Shown here one piece after another: positions 36,523-47,364 of a stretch of DNA of 64,000 nucleotides. The stretch is taken from the NCBI GenBank assembly GCA_030544235.1, contig CM060464.1, forward strand, positions 31,815,602 through 31,879,601. Direction: 5' to 3'. The position numbers were made by a program, and so were the translations under genes. Position 1 is the first letter of the stretch, and the number at the start of each line of letters is the position of its first letter. The notes beneath the pieces are model-generated. The model ran no database searches. It was not told the DNA's origin and saw only the letters and a list, made by a program, of their open reading frames with translations. This DNA comes from Lepturacanthus savala (taxonomy: Eukaryota > Chordata > Actinopteri > Scombriformes > Trichiuridae).

Positions 36523-36935
36523 CTGAACTGTATATGTACTGGACTGTACACAATTTCATATAGATGTCTGTTGCACATGTATTTCTTTGAATGGATTTAT
36601 GAGAGAACAATTAGAATGATAATTTCTCCAAACTTCCCACTGGACACTTTAGGAGGAGGAGGATGTGCAGCTCCACAAAAAGCGAATGATAATTTTTAAA
36701 TGTCACTAAATGATTTTCCAATCAATAGCCAGAAACTAAAAACAATTCAAGCTCCCCGAACCCAATGCATAATCCTCCAGGTGAAACTTGCTTGAAAAGT
36801 TACAGATCAAACAGCCTGATGTACAAATGTTTGGGATTTTTTTATTTAATAAATGACTTAAAAAGATAACATGTCTTGGTTTTAGCACTCTTTCATTCCT
36901 TTACTTGCTGCTCTGAATAAATAACATTTAAAGTA
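34132..36935 (+). other. Probable 3' UTR and downstream of slc36a1-like gene
   Basis: No further coding is seen after the stop. AATAAA signals occur near 35771, 36847 and 36914, so a UTR of 1.6-2.8 kb is possible. A long (GT)n tract (36413-36521) lies inside it. The choice of poly(A) site cannot be made from sequence alone. Confidence 0.45.
36413..36521 (+). repeat. (GT)n microsatellite in probable 3' UTR
   Basis: About 53 GT units with a single CTTT interruption near 36432. Confidence 0.97.
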
Positions 36936-36991
36936 TCCATGTCTGCTCCCCTCTCATTTTTTTAAGAAGCTGCCAAAAGTCTTTTATCTTC

Positions 36992-36997
<6 letters not shown>

Positions 36998-37079
<82 letters not shown>

Positions 37080-37111
37080 CATACATACATACATACATAC
37101 ATACATACACA
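36998..37111 (+). repeat. (AT)n then (CATA)n compound microsatellite
   Basis: About 38 AT units (to 37075) are followed by nine or so CATA units and CACA, directly abutting the left end of the Tc1 element at 37112. Confidence 0.97.
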
Positions 37112-38342
37112 CACTCACCGGCCACTTTATTAGGTACACCATGCTAGTAACGGCTTGGACCCCCTTTTGCCTTCAGAACTGCCTCAATTCTTCGTGGCAT
37201 AGATTCAAGGTGCTGGAAGCATTCCTCGGAGAGTTTGGGCCATATTGACATGATGGCATCACACAGTTGTCGCAGATTTGTCGGCTGCACATCCATGATG
37301 CGAATCTCCCGTTCCACCACATCCCAAAGATGCTCTATTGGATTGAGATCTGGTGACTGTGGAGGCCATTTGAGTACAGTGAACTCATTGTCATGTTCAA
37401 GAAACCAGTCTGAGATGATTCCAGCTTTATGACATGGCGCATTATCCTGCTGAAAGTAGCCATCAGAAGTTGGGTACATTGTGGTCATAAAGGGATGGAC
37501 ATGGTCAGCAACAATACTCAGGTAGGCTGTGGCATTGCAACGATGCTCAATTGGTACCAAGGGGCCCAAAGAGCGCCAAGAAAATATTCCCCACACCATT
37601 ACACCACCACCACCAGCCTGAACTGTTGATACAAGGCAGGATGGATCCATGCTTTAATATTGTTGATGCCAAATTCTGATCCTACCATCCGAATGTCGCA
37701 GCAGAAATCGAGACTCATCAGACCAGGCAACGTTTTTCCAATCTTCTATTGTCCAATTTTGATGAGCTTGTGCAAATTGTAGCCTCAGTTTCCTGTTCTT
37801 AGCTGAAAGGAGTGGCACCCGGCGTGGTCTTCTGCTGCTGTAGCCCATCTGCCTCAAAGTTTGACGTACTGTGCGTTCAGAGTTGCTCTTCTGCCTACCT
37901 TGGTTGTAATGGGTGGTTATTTGAGTCACTGTTGCCTTTCTATCAGCTCGAACCAGTCTGGCCATTCTCCTCTGACCTCTGGCATCAACAAGGCATTTCC
38001 GCCCACAGAACTGCCGCTCACTGGATATTTTTTCTTTTTCAGACCATTCTCTGTAAACCCTAGAGATGGTTGTGTGTGAAAATCCCAGTAAATCAACAGT
38101 TTCTGAAATACTCAGACCAGCCCTTCTGGCACCAACAACCATGCCACGTTCAAAGTCACTCAAATCACCTTTCTTCCCCATACTGATGCTCGGTTTGAAC
38201 TGCAGGAGATTGTCTTGACCATGTCTACATGCCTAAATGCACTGAGTTGCTGCCATGTGATTGGCTGATTAGAAATGTGTTAGTGATAAAAAGTGTTAAC
38301 AAGCAGTTGGACAGGTGTACCTAATAAAGTGGCCGGTGAGTG
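37112..38342 (-). mobile_element. Tc1/mariner DD36E element copy 2, complete ends
   Basis: The 1231-base element has identical 29-base inverted ends (37112-37140 and 38314-38342), starting CACTCACCGG. The right flank is TA at 38343; the left flank reads CA, so the target duplication is mutated or altered by the adjoining CATA repeat. The coding strand is -. It inserted directly beside or within piggyBac sequence, which resumes at 38343. Confidence 0.93.
37144..38181 (-). pseudogene. Tc1/mariner DD36E transposase, one nonsense codon
   Basis: Same protein as the copy at 23330: MGKKGDLSDFERGMVVGARR, the two helix-turn-helix regions, AWSDESRF, YFQQDNAPCH and NPIEHLWDVVE with 36 residues between the second Asp and the Glu. 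The only break I see is TAA at 37656-37654 in ..IWHQQY, where the other copy has a Glu codon. The frames on both sides (175 and 168 codons) are otherwise open, and here the C-terminus is intact (..EAVLKAKGGPSRY). Confidence 0.88.
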
Positions 38343-38920
38343 TACTTTATCAGTTGGTCTGACAGATCAGCTCCACCCATGTTTTTGTTGTAAGCTACAA
38401 TCGGTGTGGGGCAGGGAATCTGTTTCACCTCATAGCGTCCATCTCCAGCCTTCACTTTTCTTTCCACTGTGTCTCCTGAAAATGCAGGGTGAATTGTGGC
38501 GCAGACAGACACCTCCAAGTGTCCATCCACTTGACAAAAACAAGTGGACCCACTCTAATCCACCGCACCTATCCTCTCCTGCTCTTTTTTGAGAGAGCAT
38601 TTTGTCTCTCTTTAGGACACCCTCTTCTGTTGTCCCTGCTCCAAATTTCATATCGACCAGGTCAAGGACCAGTTTTGGGCTTGTGTAAAAATTATCCATG
38701 TTCACAAGGTATCCTGTCCCAAAATAGGCAGGATGAATAACTTCCATGACTGCATCATAGGACAGTCCATGCTGACTTGCATTTGCAGCCTTTCCTGTGT
38801 AGATTCTAAAGTTCAATGTATAGAAAGTGCACGATACAGCCAAAATGAACATTTTTATACCCCATTTCGTTGGCTTGTCCTTCATGTACTGGGTCATTCC
38901 AGTCTTTGCCTTTACCACAC
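38343..38920 (-). pseudogene. piggyBac transposase fragment
   Basis: The frame at 38430-38918 reads YMKDKPTKWGIKMFILAVSC, DAVMEVIHPAYFGTGYLVNM and DNFYTSPKLVLDLVDMKFGA, catalytic blocks of piggyBac/PGBD-type transposases. The adjoining frame (38321-38530) gives VAYNKNMGGADLSDQLIKY, the conserved GGxDxxDQ region. A frameshift and an internal deletion separate them, and the N-terminus is missing. The right-hand end of this fragment at 38343 coincides with the Tc1 insertion. Confidence 0.85.
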
Positions 38921-39590
38921 AAATAATCGACTGGACTAAACACTAAACACTATACTACTACACTACACTACACAACTACAACTAAACACTCAAAATATGC
39001 TAAATAGTACTAATATTCTTATTTCAAAACTATCGCTAACACACCCACAACTTTTATTTTTCCCCCATCAACCAAATGCGTCTTTTGGTGTAGGATTTTG
39101 ATTGGATGATGTGGTGTGTTTTTTCTGCCAATAGGAAACGTGTTGCCGTGTTGTTGTGTGGGCTCTTTTTTTTTCTTCTAAAACTTTACGAGGCCCCAGC
39201 ATCTTTTTTTCCATCTCTTCCCGCACCGAGCGTGCAGTGAATGTGTGCAGAAAGAGACTACGTGAAACGCAAGACTACTACGAAAAATTATAGCATAAAT
39301 AATTTATCATAACTCATAAAGGATTTACTTGGCTTATCAACACAATTCAAAGTTATCCCATATTTACTCGATTACATTCTTTTAGTCTTTGTATTGCATA
39401 CTATGACTATATAAGTGTGTGTGTGTATGTCTTGCTATGCTCTGAGTTATTCCAAGCAGATGACTACAATGATGGGAAATCAAGCAACTCAAGCAAGAGG
39501 ACCTTTTGAACTGTGTTGATCTGTTTGTGTGTCCTAGAGCTAGATCATAAAGGAAGAATGTCTATTACACTGTTGTAAAAATTGTTGACC
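38921..39590. other. No gene recognised
   Basis: An ACTACACTACAC-type low-complexity stretch (38940-38990) is followed by unremarkable sequence. It may include the 5' noncoding part of the piggyBac element; termini were not found. Confidence 0.4.
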
Positions 39591-39594
39591 GTTA

Positions 39595-39830
39595 TTACTG
39601 TTTATTACCCCATCCCTTAGAGCAAATTTTGTATGTAACTAGGGACCACCCTAAGGAATAAAGAGAGGAGGCCCAGCAGAGTGTGTTCAGAACAGAGTGG
39701 ACATTGGTCACCGAGCACATCTCTGTCTGTTCTCCTCGCGAGTAAAAAGTTAACCGTTTGTCTTCTCCTTTTTGTGTCTGTGTTTTAAATGTTTTAGGTT
39801 GTTTGAACCTGACAGAAACCCGACACCAGC
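39595..39830 (+). mobile_element. Possible solo LTR (R-U5 part)
   Basis: GGAATAAAGAGAGGAGGCCC supplies a poly(A) signal in GC-richer sequence. Downstream is a T-rich stretch ending GTTTGAACCTGACAGAAACC. This layout resembles the R-U5 part of a retroviral-type LTR, but no primer-binding site or coding region is recognisable. Low confidence. Confidence 0.3.
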
Positions 39831-40383
39831 GGGAGCACGCCTTGTTGCAATGACGTCCCAATGACGGTCACATAGACCCATGAGTGTTATTCAGCTTGAT
39901 TGCGTTATCAACGGAGGAGTAATACATGGAAAAGAACTCCAAAGGCCAAATAAGGAATAACGCTGGGCTATGGCCCGGGTTGAGGAGCGGACAGATCAAA
40001 TATAAGCCTTTTCTTTCTGGAATATTTCCTAGTTGCCACTCCTATTGGGCTGGTATGAAACAGGGGGAAAAGATGGAGATTTAAGGGTCCGATTATGTAC
40101 CCCATATCAAGTTCCCGTTTTAGCAGCTGAGCATTTGCTACATGGCAAACAATTTACCAGTAGGTGCAGTAGCTTTTTAGAAAACCAACAAAACCCAGCA
40201 TTCATTATATGCATGCTCTTAAAGCTGTGCAATTGGGCAATTAGGTGGAATTCAAAAATATAGCAGTGTCTGCCGTTGACTTTACAAACCCAAAACTATT
40301 TTATGCAAACTTTTTTGTTTCTAGAAGTTAGCAATCCTGTGAATCATCTTACTTGTCAGATCTTTTCTTCTCTGAATAACAGA

Positions 40384-40687
40384 GCACCATGGATCTGGGT
40401 GGTTGCCAGGTTTGGGTTTTGGAGCCAGTGATCTCTGAGCATGGTCCAGCAGTTCCTGCCTGCCCCGATTCCGGACTGTTTGGTGATTCACCACTGTGGC
40501 TTCAAGACTCCTCACCTGTCCCAGACTCTCCCCTAGTCTACTCCTTGCTGGTTTTTCTGCATCATGTGTTGGCTTCCTTGATCTGCCCGTCTACATTGTT
40601 TGCTACTTGTGTGGACAATAAAAGTCATTACCAACTGACCTGCCCGAGTTTTGTGCTGCATTTGGGTCCTAAACACACCCGTTACAG
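40384..40687 (+). mobile_element. Partial 5' LTR of gypsy element 1
   Basis: GACAATAAAAGTCATTACC is a likely LTR poly(A) signal. The block ends TGCATTTGGGTCC..CGTTACA near 40686, an LTR terminus typical of fish gypsy elements, about 90 bases before the Gag start. The U3 portion is missing or unrecognised. Confidence 0.55.
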
Positions 40688-40778
40688 TACAATCTGACCA
40701 GTGACGGACACAGCACACTCAACTTCCCCGTCAGACTGCTTTGAGAGAATCGAGCACACTCTCTGGTGACATGAGGCC

Positions 40779-41702
40779 ATGTTCTGCACTTCCAGCTCCA
40801 AGGTTCGTCAGGCGATGGCTAACCAAGAACAGGCGTTGGTAGCGTTAGCCACCCAGGTCCAACACCTGACGAACACCCTCGCTCAAGCCACGCCTGCTGC
40901 TTCATTGCCAGCTCCAGCTCCGACTCCACCTGCTCTAGCTCCCATCCCACCTGGTCCGCTTACCGAGCCATGGATGGGAACCCCGGAACGCTACGCTGGA
41001 GACCCAGAGGGCTGCAACCCCTTCATTACAAACTGCTCCATCCTCTTCGCCTTGCAGTCCTACACGTTCGCTCAGGAGACGGCGAAGGTAGTGTTCACCA
41101 TTAATCATCGACTGGCAGAGCTCGCTTGTGGGGAACGGCGGAATGGGAGTGACAAACCCCCGCCTGCTCCTCGTTTCAGACCTTCGCCGCTGAACTTCGC
41201 AAGGTGTTCGCAAGAAGTCTCGAAGGGTCCAGACACCGCTGGAGGTCTGTTGGCTCTGAAGCAGGGGAACCGAAGCGTCGCTGATTTCACCATAGACTTT
41301 CACACCAGAGCCCGTCAAAGTGAGTGGAATTCATCGTCTCAGTGTGATACTTTCCTGTTGGGCCTTAGTGACTACATCAAGGACGATTTGGTGTCACACA
41401 ATCTTCCCATGACACTAGACGGGATCATTGAACTCTCGACCTGTTTGGACTGGCACATTCAGGCGAGACACAGGGGGAGATGCCAGGGACAGGTGGACCA
41501 CCAATTGCCCTCCCGGTCTCGTGTTGTTTCGGTGACTGGACTAGTCGCTACAGAGCAGCAGCCCGAACCCATGCAGGTGGGTCGTACCAGTCTCACCCCG
41601 AGGAGTGGGAGCAACGGAGGGGGGCGGAATCTCTGCCTTTACTGTGGCCAGGCAGGCCATTTTGTCTCCCGTTGTCCAGCAAAAGACCAGACTCACCAGT
41701 AG
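40779..41702 (+). pseudogene. Gag of gypsy element 1 (307 codons, open)
   Basis: The N-terminus is rich in Ala/Pro (..PAPAPTPPALAPIPPGP). The capsid-like centre contains PERYAGDPEGCNPFITNCSI, LLALKQGNRSVADFTIDFHT and DYIKDDLVSHNLPMTLDGII, as in sushi-ichi-type fish gypsy Gag. The C-terminus has a CCHC zinc knuckle, CLYCGQAGHFVSRC. The frame is uninterrupted, but its pol partner is deleted. The same Gag family gave rise to domesticated host genes elsewhere; nothing here suggests domestication. Confidence 0.85.
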
Positions 41703-41773
41703 AAGAGGAAGTACTGGTGAGTCAAACTTCAAAACATTCCTCTCCCTAACGTCCCCTGTGTCACGTCCGTCCC

Positions 41774-42211
41774 TTGCTGGCGGATGGCTCCCACACCCTC
41801 ACCACCTTTATAGACTCTGGCGCAGATGTTAGATTGATGGACGGGGGACTAGTTCCTCTACCCAAACCTGTACCGGCCAGTGCTCTCGATGGGCATCTCC
41901 TGGGGACTGTAACTCACCAGACGGCTCCAGTGCGCATGCTTCTGTCCAGGAACCATCATGAAACCATCCAGTTCCACATCCTGCATCCGGTACTGCATCG
42001 ACCATGGTCCCATATCTCCATGGACTACGTTACGGGCCTGCCCCCATCTAAGGGTCACACCGCCATCCTCAAGGTAGTCAACAGGTTCAACAAGATGGCC
42101 GACTTCGTGCCCCTGCCCAAGTTACCCTCAGCCAAGGAGACCACCAAACTCATTCTCATCCCCGGGGCCCCCAATTCACTTACGTATTTTGGAAGGAGTT
42201 CTGCTCGCTGA
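41774..42211 (+). pseudogene. Protease fused to integrase fragment by internal deletion
   Basis: The frame contains TTFIDSGADVRLMD (retropepsin DSGA active site) and, about 50 codons later, SHISMDYVTGLPPSKGHTAI and KLPSAKETTKLIL, the first Asp block of the integrase core. Reverse transcriptase and RNase H, about 600 codons in intact relatives, are missing. The junction is near 41985. The reading frame differs from that of Gag. Confidence 0.8.
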
Positions 42212-44192
42212 TGGGGGCTTCTCCCCCTTCTCCATCTGGGGTCTCCAGTGATGAGGATTCTGAGGAGGAGGCTCCCGAGGATAGAGTGAAGGACTCTGAC
42301 ATGGAGGTCTTGGAGGAGTTCAGACATCTGGGCCATGACTTTTATAATTTTGTAACAGTTCATGCTGTTCATTTCATGCCGAGACAAGACTAATTTATGC
42401 ATCTTGTGCACTGGGCTCCACACATAAGCAAAAGCGCCTTGGGTTGTTTTGATCCACCTAAAAGTGAAGCGACCATATGGGAGGAAGTTTTAAAAAAAGA
42501 AAGGAAAAAAAACTATTCCTGTTTTATAAAAACATTCAGGGAATTGTTATGAGTCCATATGTAGCAGGATAAATTCATAAAGGTACTCTGTGGTTATATA
42601 ATTACATCCCAGAGGTTAATACCTGGTTAATTGACTGGAGGAAGGCCATTGAGAGTTAAATGCTTGCTATAACTTGTTGCTGACTTTGTTAGGAATGAAG
42701 TCTTCATTTTTTTACAATTATTATGATGAGCAGCTTGCTTGTAATGGAATTTTTCCAGAAAATGTCACTGAGCATTTCAGTCTGTCTACATCATGGTCTC
42801 TGTGTGTAGAACAGGCTTTTAAATGTATATTTTGAATGTCAGGGAAGCTTTGATAAGATTTCATGTGTGATTCCCGAACATTCAAATCTGTGTAAATATC
42901 AGAAATATATATCCACATCTAATTCTGTTATCAGCAACTATCACCTGTCAGCTTGCAGTAGTTACATGTTCAGCACTGAGCCAAATAAAGGAAGCTGAAG
43001 CTGTGAGTCCCAGCTGCTTTACTCACCATCTCTTCTTCCTTCTGTCCCTGATGTGCAGACATTTTTCAGCCTTTGCAGCACAACTAATCCTCCTCACTGA
43101 CTAATTGATACAAATAAGACGAAGGCTGGTGAATTTGGAAGAGGAGAATTGGTCCATTGTGGTTAATTTTCCTCTGTAAAGCACTGCGGTGCACTTACAC
43201 AGCCAGAGATGGAATTTCATTAACCTGAGTGGCAGCAGCAGAGTCTCTAATATAGAAAAATGTATTCAGACAACAGTGCTGCATATTTTAAATGGTCATT
43301 ATAGACTGGATGCATGCAGCTACTTTACATTGGTGACAATTGGCTGCAGGCTGGACATGTATTTGTTGATTTGTTTTTGCATGAGTTTGTCCTCTCTTAT
43401 ACTGTATATTACATTATTAAGTTTCTGCAGATTTCTTTGCTTTTTCTTAAAGCTGAGTGTGGAACATATAAATGAATGTCTGATACGTTCAAGTCCTCGC
43501 AAAACAAATTCATATAAATGAAACTCATCACCACCAGGTAAATCTCTCTGTGCTTTAATGTTGTGTCTGTGGAGACACTTTTAACCATGCAACAGATCAT
43601 TGCATGAAGGTTGTGTGAAACTATGAACAATTAATCTACTCTTTTACAGCTACAACCATAACACCAGCAAAGTGAGTGGGAATTCCCACATTACAGCTTT
43701 AAAGGGAACATGTTCTGCTTTTAGTGATTTGAGAGACAAGCTGTGATGACCTCTGACAAAATGACCAAAATATATGATTTAATGAAAATGGCTGTGCAGT
43801 GATTTCAGGTGTAGAAATATGAATATATTTATATGAATGTTGGGGAATAAAAGCCATGAAATAAACTTTGAAACTTTAAATTTAACCACAGAAACTGATT
43901 TTCTGTTCACTACTGAGCCTGGATTTATTGTTTTGGAGTCAATCAGGTGTTTTACCTTATTAAATCCAGGTCAATGTGTTATGTGACTGACATCAAGGTT
44001 ACACATTTAATACATTTCGTTAAGTATAGCAGGGTTCTAATTACGCATTCAAATGCAGTCAATGAGATATTTTTTTTGTTTGTTTTTTATTTAATCATTA
44101 TTTTTTTTTTTTTTACAATTTTCTTTCTGGTCCTTCTTGAACTTGATGTTTGTGGGGTTTATTGATTGGATTTTTTTTAGTTAATGAGTATG
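42212..44192. other. No gene recognised
   Basis: A short acidic frame (42211-42393; GVSSDEDSEEEAPEDR) follows the gypsy remnant and is not recognised. The rest is AT-rich without coding signals. Confidence 0.5.
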
Positions 44193-44252
44193 GAAATTAG
44201 GGTGACACGGTGGAGCAGGGTTTAGCCCTATTGCCTCACAGCAAGAAGGTTG
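44193..44252 (+). mobile_element. SINE head fragment
   Basis: GGTGGAGCAGGGTTTAGCCC then TTGCCTCACAGCAAGAAGG matches the head of the SINE family at 58496. The tail is absent. Confidence 0.65.
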
Positions 44253-44408
44253 TTACCTTTTCATTTAAACCAGTTTATCCATTTTTTATGTATATATTAA
44301 CTATTTTGAGTATTTTATGAGATGACAAAAATATAAAATTCCTCTCACCTGATTGTAACACTGATCTGTGTCAGTCCTAATTCCCTGTAAGCTTTGAGTG
44401 AACTAAAC

Positions 44409-44410
<2 letters not shown>

Positions 44411-44493
<83 letters not shown>

Positions 44494-44534
44494 TGTGTGT
44501 GTGTGTGTCTGTGTGTCTGTGTGTGTGTCTGTGT

Positions 44535-44602
<68 letters not shown>
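44411..44602 (+). repeat. (GT)n microsatellite, about 190 bases
   Basis: A long GT run with several GTCT interruptions (44491-44541), in intergenic DNA. Open frames on both strands here are repeat translations. Confidence 0.97.
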
Positions 44603-44608
<6 letters not shown>

Positions 44609-45145
44609 ACCTGCTGTTTTTGTGAGAGTGTTGGACAAGGCTGAAATATTTTGAAGTTGTGAGAGCAGGCAGTTCTCGGCGCTGTCAGGAATATTCAGCT
44701 GCACCTTCCACGGAAAACAGTGAGATAAGAAGAGAAGAAGCTTCCCTGTGGATACTTGACTTAAAGGATTCTCCGCCTTCTTTTGGGGGGGAATCTTGTT
44801 TTTCATTTCAAAACTCAGAGCCGAGCTGAGCAGAGAATATGTATTTTCTTTGTGTGGATGATTTTTTCCCCCTATCCTCAGCCTCTCAGCAACATTGTGT
44901 CTGATAGTTGCTACAACTGTAGATACAGAAAAATAATACTAACACAACATATTTTTTTACTCCTTTGTGTAACCTATATGTACAGAGCTTTTATTCATTT
45001 ATTCATTTTATGGTTGTTAAATCACCTTTTTGTGTGTTTTTAACTTCGGATTCATGACAAACATGATCAAAAATACTGTTTTGGTAGTTAAAGATATGAA
45101 AGAAGAAAAAACAGGAGATTAATTCATGGTAAAGTTGGGGATGTA

Positions 45146-45780
45146 GGACCAAGTTACCTCTTCCTCCTGTGTCGCTAGAGGCGCAAATCCGGACATCTTT
45201 GGTAACAAAATAAATGCCTTTTGGCACAGGGGTCACCACAGGGGTCACTATAGAGGAGGAAGCAGAGGTGACAGAAAACCCCATGAGTTCAAAACATTTC
45301 ATCAAGAAGCCATGAAAAAGCCTCATTTGAGCTCAAATGTAAGGCCTTACATCCGCCAATGGGTACAAAGAAGAGCAAGAAGGTCAGCAACCGAGGTCAG
45401 ACCTCTTCCAGAACCTGAAATGCCTGTACTAACACCGGAGGTCAAACACCCTCTGGTGTTCAAACCAAGTATTATGAACAGATTGGGCCCTGAAATAAAC
45501 CCGAGTCCAATGAGAGAAATGAGATATCCTGAAATTGAAATCATCGATGAATCCGAAGACGAAGACCAACCAAGATTTACTACAGTCATAAAGACCCCCC
45601 TGCACCTGAGACGGTAAAAACAGAAGAAGTGTTCGACGTCGACGCATGGAAGTCAATGTCTCCCATTCCAGACCTGAATGAGGTTTCAACATCGGTCGAG
45701 AGGGTCGAGAAAGGAAGGGAGGACGAGCTGCCAAAACCTGCCAAAATACGGAGCTGGAGGCTGAGAAGAACCATACAGTA
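45146..45780 (+). pseudogene. Unassigned retroelement ORF, copy A (frameshifted)
   Basis: An open stretch starts after a stop near 45146. It passes through an RG/H-rich segment (FWHRGHHRGHYRGGSRGDRK), reads VRPYIRQWVQRRARRSATEV and an acidic block (EIEIIDESEDEDQ), and then loses frame in a C-run near 45596 before continuing to a stop just short of a purine tract and the LTR at 45798. Its relative is at 49692. The position against the 3' LTR suggests the last ORF of an LTR element. The RG-rich basic part could be nucleic-acid binding. The family is not recognised. Confidence 0.6.
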
Positions 45781-45797
45781 AGAAGAGGCCAGGAGGG

Positions 45798-47364
45798 TGG
45801 TTAAAGAGTTTAAGTGTATTGTGAGTATATAAAAAGTATTATTGAAATCATTGTGTGTTGTGATAAGACGTAAGGTTAAAGAAAAAGATAAAGACTGTTG
45901 ACATTTTAACATTATAGGTTCTGCTTGTGTGAGAAATGTGTTAAATGTTAAAGGCCTTGAGAAAGAGGAACTAGTATAAAGTAGTAGGATTTATGATTTG
46001 TTTCATATAACCATTGTAACTAAGCTAAGACAAACAAATGATTAATAAGTACTAAAAAGATATGGAAATGTAATAAGAATGAATTTATGAAGTATCAAAT
46101 GTAATAAAAGTGTGATTAAAATGTTGAATGTATAAAAGATAGATCACGAGTTTAATAGGGAAGTGAGAATTGCAGAGGGAAGCACTTTCCAGCAGATACA
46201 GATGGCGTGTTTAACAGGAGGCTCAGAACCTTATTGTTGTTATGCAAATTGCGTAATACTGGAAACTTATTTATTCCTACTGCTTTAGTTTTGCCAAAAT
46301 GTCATGAACCGACATACCTAATAAGGGTTGACCATTTGGTCCTGTTCTGATGAGTTGACAGAAGCTAGCCAAGACGTAACTCTGTTGGTAAAAAAGGTGC
46401 TTTCCACAGCAGTTCTTATCCACCAATGAAGTTGTGTTTGACCAAATAAGGGACAGCTAGAAGAGTATGTAAACCCTAGATTTTTAGTCCAAGAGAGTTC
46501 TTTTTGGGTTGCATGGGGACACTGCGACACTCTGAACAAAGAAGCTACATAGATAAAGAAAATCTGAAGATTCTTTTTATGCTACAAAGCAACAGGCTTT
46601 TGGCCATTAGCATTTTTATCCAGATCCAGATCTGGTTATGAGGTGGAGCTCATATACCAAACGCCATTCCAAAGACTCTGAACTCAAACTTTTCTTCAAA
46701 CATCTACGAAGATTGCTCCAACTCTGACAAAGCTGTCTTCCAGATCAAGGGGATTTGTGAGTAGTACAGGTTAGGGAATTTAGAGATAGGTTAGGGAAAT
46801 AGATATTTTGTCAATTGATTTTTTGACTTTATAACCCTTTTTACTTATTTTATTTTTGCATATCTTGAATAAAGCACTCTTTCTGCATTTAAAGTAAAAG
46901 TCTACTAGTTTTCTTGTTTGATTACTTGGGTGTTTTTAAAGGATTACCCGCCTCTCCTCATTGATGTAAAAATAATTAGTTCTGTGTGCCTAAGTCAAGT
47001 CCATAGATGAAGGCTCTTGTAGGTTGATCTAGACTCTGAAATTAATATTCCCTTGACAATAAAAGTATACTTATTGTTTAATTTGATTACCAGCAATTAT
47101 AACAACTGTTACCATTTAGGAAGAAGCTGTCGTTAACTAAGGGGTTTTCACCAGGTATTTCTATTATCAGGCAATAGGGGTGCAGGTGTTAAGGTAGAGG
47201 GAAATCCTTAGGAGGTAGACAGTTAGCAGGCTGGGCGAATTCTTCTGCCCCAGCCAAAAGTTAATAAATCAGAATCCTGTTCATGTGTCTCCAAGCAGGC
47301 TGATTTCAAACCACTTTAAGGTGTGGCTGGCCTGGTGTTCCTGTACCGGAGTTCCAGGGTAACA
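45798..47364 (+). mobile_element. LTR-like unit, copy A
   Basis: It begins TGGTTAAAG directly after the purine-rich GAAGAGGCCAGGAGGG and ends ..CCAGGGTAACA, giving TG..CA ends. It contains TATAAAAG near 46131 and AATAAAGCACTC near 46869. The right boundary is fixed by comparison with copy B, whose similarity also stops exactly at GGGTAACA. The retroelement class is not determined. Confidence 0.6.

Noticed and set aside
37074..37111. CRISPR-like direct repeat array
   Set aside because: Simple (CATA)n microsatellite without spacers, in a eukaryotic genome.
42211..42393. Short acidic frame after the gypsy integrase fragment as a host exon
   Set aside because: No splice borders or homology that I can recognise; more likely residual element sequence.
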